Shown here: positions 13,366 to 15,573 of the stretch, piece after piece
Position numbering within the stretch: the stretch's first letter is position 1
Layout: each line of letters begins with the position of its first letter
Origin: Ohtaekwangia sp036503775
GTDB taxonomy: Bacteria; Bacteroidota; Bacteroidia; Cytophagales; Cyclobacteriaceae
Reading direction: 5' to 3'
Length of the DNA stretch: 15,573 nt
Assembly: GCA_036503775.1 (NCBI GenBank)
Contig: DASXWH010000248.1
Coordinates: 1 to 15,573, forward strand
Made by a program: the position numbers and the translations under genes
The notes under the pieces: generated by a model
What the model was told of the DNA's origin: nothing
Databases searched by the model: none
The model's input: only the letters and a program-made list of their open reading frames with translations

Positions 13366-14435
13366 TATTTAATCAGATAATTCCATCCATGAATATCTGC
13401 CTCGCCACCCATGCGGATGTTGTTCAGCTTCTGCTTCACGCGTAACTGGAAACTATCGGGGCCGGCTGTGGGAATCTGTAAATCTTCACCCTTGATACGG
13501 ATCACTGCGATCGGAGCAACGACAGCCGCTGTTCCCGTTCCGAAGGCTTCGGTTACTGAACCATTTTTCAATCCCGCTTCTATTTCGTCAATGCTTACTC
13601 TGCGTTCTTCAACCGATACACCCATGTCTTTGGCCAAAGTAAGAATCGTATCGCGTGTTACACCTTCCAGGATTGCCGTGGTCAGTTTGGGCGTAACCAA
13701 CTTTCCATTGATGACGAACATCACGTTCATCATACCTACTTCATCGATGTACTTATGTTCTTTATGGTCTGTCCATAAGATCTGATCAAAACCTTCTTCA
13801 CGCGCAATTTGTGTCGGATAAAAAGCACCACCGTAGTTACCGGCACATTTCGCAAAACCGGTTCCTCCTTCTGCCGTACGGACATATTTATCTTCTACTT
13901 TCAACCGGTAGGGTTTTGCCTGGTATGCGGCAACCGGACTGTTGATCACAATAAACTTGAAGTGATCTGCTACTTTCACACCCAGGCGGGCTTCAAAAGC
14001 AAACATGAAAGGACGTACATATAAGGAAGATCCCTCTGCTTTCGGTATCCATTCTTTATCGAGCTCAATAAGCTGATGCAGTGACTGAATGAACAATTCC
14101 TCACTCACTTGTGGCATCACCATCCGATCCAATGACCGGTTCATCCGTGCATGATGTTTATGCGGACGGAAAATATTGATCTCTCCCTTGTTCGTCCAGA
14201 AAGCTTTCATTCCTTCGAAGATCGCCTGACCGTAATGAAGTGAAAGCATAGCCGGACTCATAAGCATATCACCATACGGAACGATGGCCGGTTCCTGCCA
14301 TTTTCCATCCTTGAAATCGACCACCACCATGTGGTCGGCAATGTATTTTCCGAATTCAAGGTTATTGAAATCAACTTCTTTGATTCTCGATTTCGCAACC
14401 CGCTGCACTGGGATAGAAGCTGTTAAGGTGGTCAT
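13365..14435 (-). CDS. ilvE: Branched-chain amino acid aminotransferase
   Basis: This 356-residue PLP enzyme (fold type IV) catalyses the last step of Val, Leu and Ile synthesis and the first step of their breakdown. LHYGQAIFEGMKAF (66-79) is the N-terminal signature, the Schiff-base lysine is Lys196 in GTGFAKCAGNYGGA (191-204), and YIDEVGMMNVMFV (229-241) supplies the cofactor-binding Glu. Its length and N-terminal extension fit the eukaryote-like BCAT group common in Bacteroidota rather than the 310-residue E. coli type. No other ilv or leu gene is in the window. It is preceded by a 181-bp gap after the decarboxylase gene, so its own promoter is likely. Confidence 0.95.
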   Translation of the reverse strand: MTTLTASIPVQRVAKSRIKEVDFNNLEFGKYIADHMVVVDFKDGKWQEPAIVPYGDMLMSPAMLSLHYGQAIFEGMKAFWTNKGEINIFRPHKHHARMNRSLDRMVMPQVSEELFIQSLHQLIELDKEWIPKAEGSSLYVRPFMFAFEARLGVKVADHFKFIVINSPVAAYQAKPYRLKVEDKYVRTAEGGTGFAKCAGNYGGAFYPTQIAREEGFDQILWTDHKEHKYIDEVGMMNVMFVINGKLVTPKLTTAILEGVTRDTILTLAKDMGVSVEERRVSIDEIEAGLKNGSVTEAFGTGTAAVVAPIAVIRIKGEDLQIPTAGPDSFQLRVKQKLNNIRMGGEADIHGWNYLIK

Positions 14436-14616
14436 GGTAATTGTGATTTATATGGGTTTCAATTTCTTACTATTCTTTCAAAAAGTCATGGACAGGCGAA
14501 TTATTTTATACATTCTCAACACCCCTCAAACGATTCTTTGCTTTTCGTGCCTTATTCCATTCCCCTACGGTAGAAACCACTGCAAGGTTCCTTTCATACG
14601 CCCGATTCAGGTCTGT
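14436..14616. other. Intergenic gap upstream of ilvE without a word array
   Basis: This is the longest gap and one of only two non-divergent gaps of 20 bp or more that lack a word array. It presumably contains the ilvE promoter, but I find no clear -33/-7 pair on the minus strand and no terminator-like hairpin. An 11-codon frame (complement of about 14490 to 14455) with two adjacent Ile codons is too weak to call a leader peptide. Confidence 0.4.
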
Positions 14617-15573
14617 TTATCCGTTAACTCCGACAAATTGCTTCCGGTAAATTTTCTGCAATACGGTAAAGCCCAGGTCTCCGTCTTCAAGTTCAGTTTG
14701 CCAGTTTGAGATAGCCGCACGGATGGCCGGAATACCCTTGTATAACGTGGGCGTAAAAAACACCCTTCCATCATCCCGGACAGCGGCCAGGAATGACCGG
14801 ATCTCTTCCATAGTAGTCTCTCCCCGGAAAGAAAAACACACTACATTCATACGCACAGGGGCAAGTAGTCTGAATTCGGCTGAAGCGTTGATCTTCTCCC
14901 CCAACGCTGATGCCACCGTACAGTTCCTCTCCACGATATCGCGATACCCTTCTTTTCCATAGGCCATCAACGTAAACCATGAAGGCAGTGCTCTGAACCT
15001 GCGGGAGTTCTCAGGCGTGAAGTGCATCGAATCCGGCATAAGTGACGGATCGCCCAGGTATGCTGCCTGGTTCTGAAACACTTTCACATGAATATTTTTA
15101 TGACGACTGAACTGCATGGCTGCATCATAGGGAACATTCAACCACTTGTGTGCATCAACAGTTACACTGTCGGCCAGATTGATTCCCTTTACAAGCGATT
15201 CAAATTTCGGAGAGCATGCTGCAAAACCGCCAAAAGCCGCATCGACATGCATCCAGAAATTATATTTCTTTTTCAGTTGACCGATCGCTTCCAGATTATC
15301 AAAGTCCACCGTGTTCACTGTGCCTGCATTGGCTACGACAATAACCGGTTTTGTTTGCTGTTCCAGATAACTTTCCAGTTTTTTAACATCGATCGCTTCC
15401 CGATCGGGTAGTGTATCGATCTTTACCCACGCCTTTCTACCCAGGCCCAGCATTGACAAACTCTTCAGAATACTCGAGTGAGGCGAAGCGCTGATTACTT
15501 TTATTTCCGGTGAACCAAACAAACCCTCTTCACTGAAATCAAATCCATGCTGCTCACCGATCCATTGACGGGC
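14617..15573 (-). CDS. PLP-dependent group II decarboxylase, C-terminal part
   Basis: The reading frame is open to the right edge, giving the last 318 residues of a protein that is normally about 470. It is of the aromatic-L-amino-acid/2,4-diaminobutyrate/glutamate decarboxylase family. Numbering from the edge, SASPHSSILKS (28-38) has the His that stacks on PLP, MHVDAAFGGFA (108-118) the cofactor-binding Asp111, and VDAHKWLNVPYD (139-150) the Schiff-base Lys143. ENSRRFRALPSWFTLMAYG (188-206) is the family's RR..A...W motif. An aromatic amine product is plausible but the substrate cannot be fixed without the N-terminal part. It lies upstream of ilvE on the same strand. Confidence 0.9.
   Translation of the reverse strand, partial: ARQWIGEQHGFDFSEEGLFGSPEIKVISASPHSSILKSLSMLGLGRKAWVKIDTLPDREAIDVKKLESYLEQQTKPVIVVANAGTVNTVDFDNLEAIGQLKKKYNFWMHVDAAFGGFAACSPKFESLVKGINLADSVTVDAHKWLNVPYDAAMQFSRHKNIHVKVFQNQAAYLGDPSLMPDSMHFTPENSRRFRALPSWFTLMAYGKEGYRDIVERNCTVASALGEKINASAEFRLLAPVRMNVVCFSFRGETTMEEIRSFLAAVRDDGRVFFTPTLYKGIPAIRAAISNWQTELEDGDLGFTVLQKIYRKQFVGVNG

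Noticed and set aside
14436..14616. Possible attenuator leader peptide before ilvE (11 codons with adjacent Ile codons, minus strand)
   Set aside because: No run of Ile/Val/Leu codons beyond the pair and no terminator/antiterminator hairpins follow.

Overview
The window reads as ordinary chromosome of a member of the Bacteroidota, most likely order Cytophagales or a close relative. The grounds are a DUF7935-type membrane/coiled-coil protein, an A-type Fe-S protein without the C-terminal Cys-x-Cys, the flavin-nucleotide-binding protein and DinB families with the wording usual in that phylum, the near absence of Shine-Dalgarno sites, and intergenic word arrays I associate with these genomes. 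Coding density is high. I see no rRNA, tRNA, CRISPR array, transposase, integrase or prophage. The window cuts one gene at each end.

Layout. 1-881 (minus): start of a MazG-like nucleotide pyrophosphohydrolase, preceded by a secreted VanX-type D-Ala-D-Ala dipeptidase. 933-3338 (plus): membrane-anchored penicillin acylase family enzyme, divergent from the dipeptidase. 3363-5411 (minus): four-gene operon (DUF7935-like protein, DUF1232/YkvA protein, atypical SDR, D-aminoacyl-tRNA deacylase dtd) with ATGA or 1-bp junctions. 5474-6283 (plus): RelE/ParE-type toxin-antitoxin pair, then an IscA-like protein lacking its C-terminal cysteines. 6358-8369 (minus): seven-bladed WD40 protein, DivIVA-domain protein and dihydroneopterin aldolase folB. 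8411-9606 (plus): 4'-phosphopantetheinyl transferase overlapping a secreted thioredoxin-fold protein. 9654-15573 (minus): a run of small enzymes: PLP-dependent group II decarboxylase (5' end missing), branched-chain aminotransferase ilvE, MDR oxidoreductase, GNAT acetyltransferase, PPOX flavin-nucleotide-binding protein, DinB protein, VOC protein, and a Tat-exported Dabb protein.

The least conventional signal is between the genes. Eight of the ten non-divergent gaps of 20 bp or more hold a short array of near-identical words. In seven of the eight the period is exactly 7 nt, although the words differ from gap to gap; the eighth has 9/10-nt words. Five arrays have a second, inverted arm and can fold into long hairpins, including a perfect 28-bp palindrome at 9617-9644. 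The arrays often touch or include the flanking stop codons, and none lies in the three divergent gaps. The divergent gaps instead share a TAACTTT word that may be the -7 promoter element. The arrays resemble in form the heptanucleotide STRR repeats of heterocystous cyanobacteria, but I know no functional description for them here.

Functionally the window is a mix of housekeeping (proofreading of D-aminoacyl-tRNA, folate synthesis, carrier-protein activation, branched-chain amino acid metabolism), envelope enzymes (dipeptidase, acylase, DivIVA) and one toxin-antitoxin pair. I see no defence island or biosynthetic cluster.
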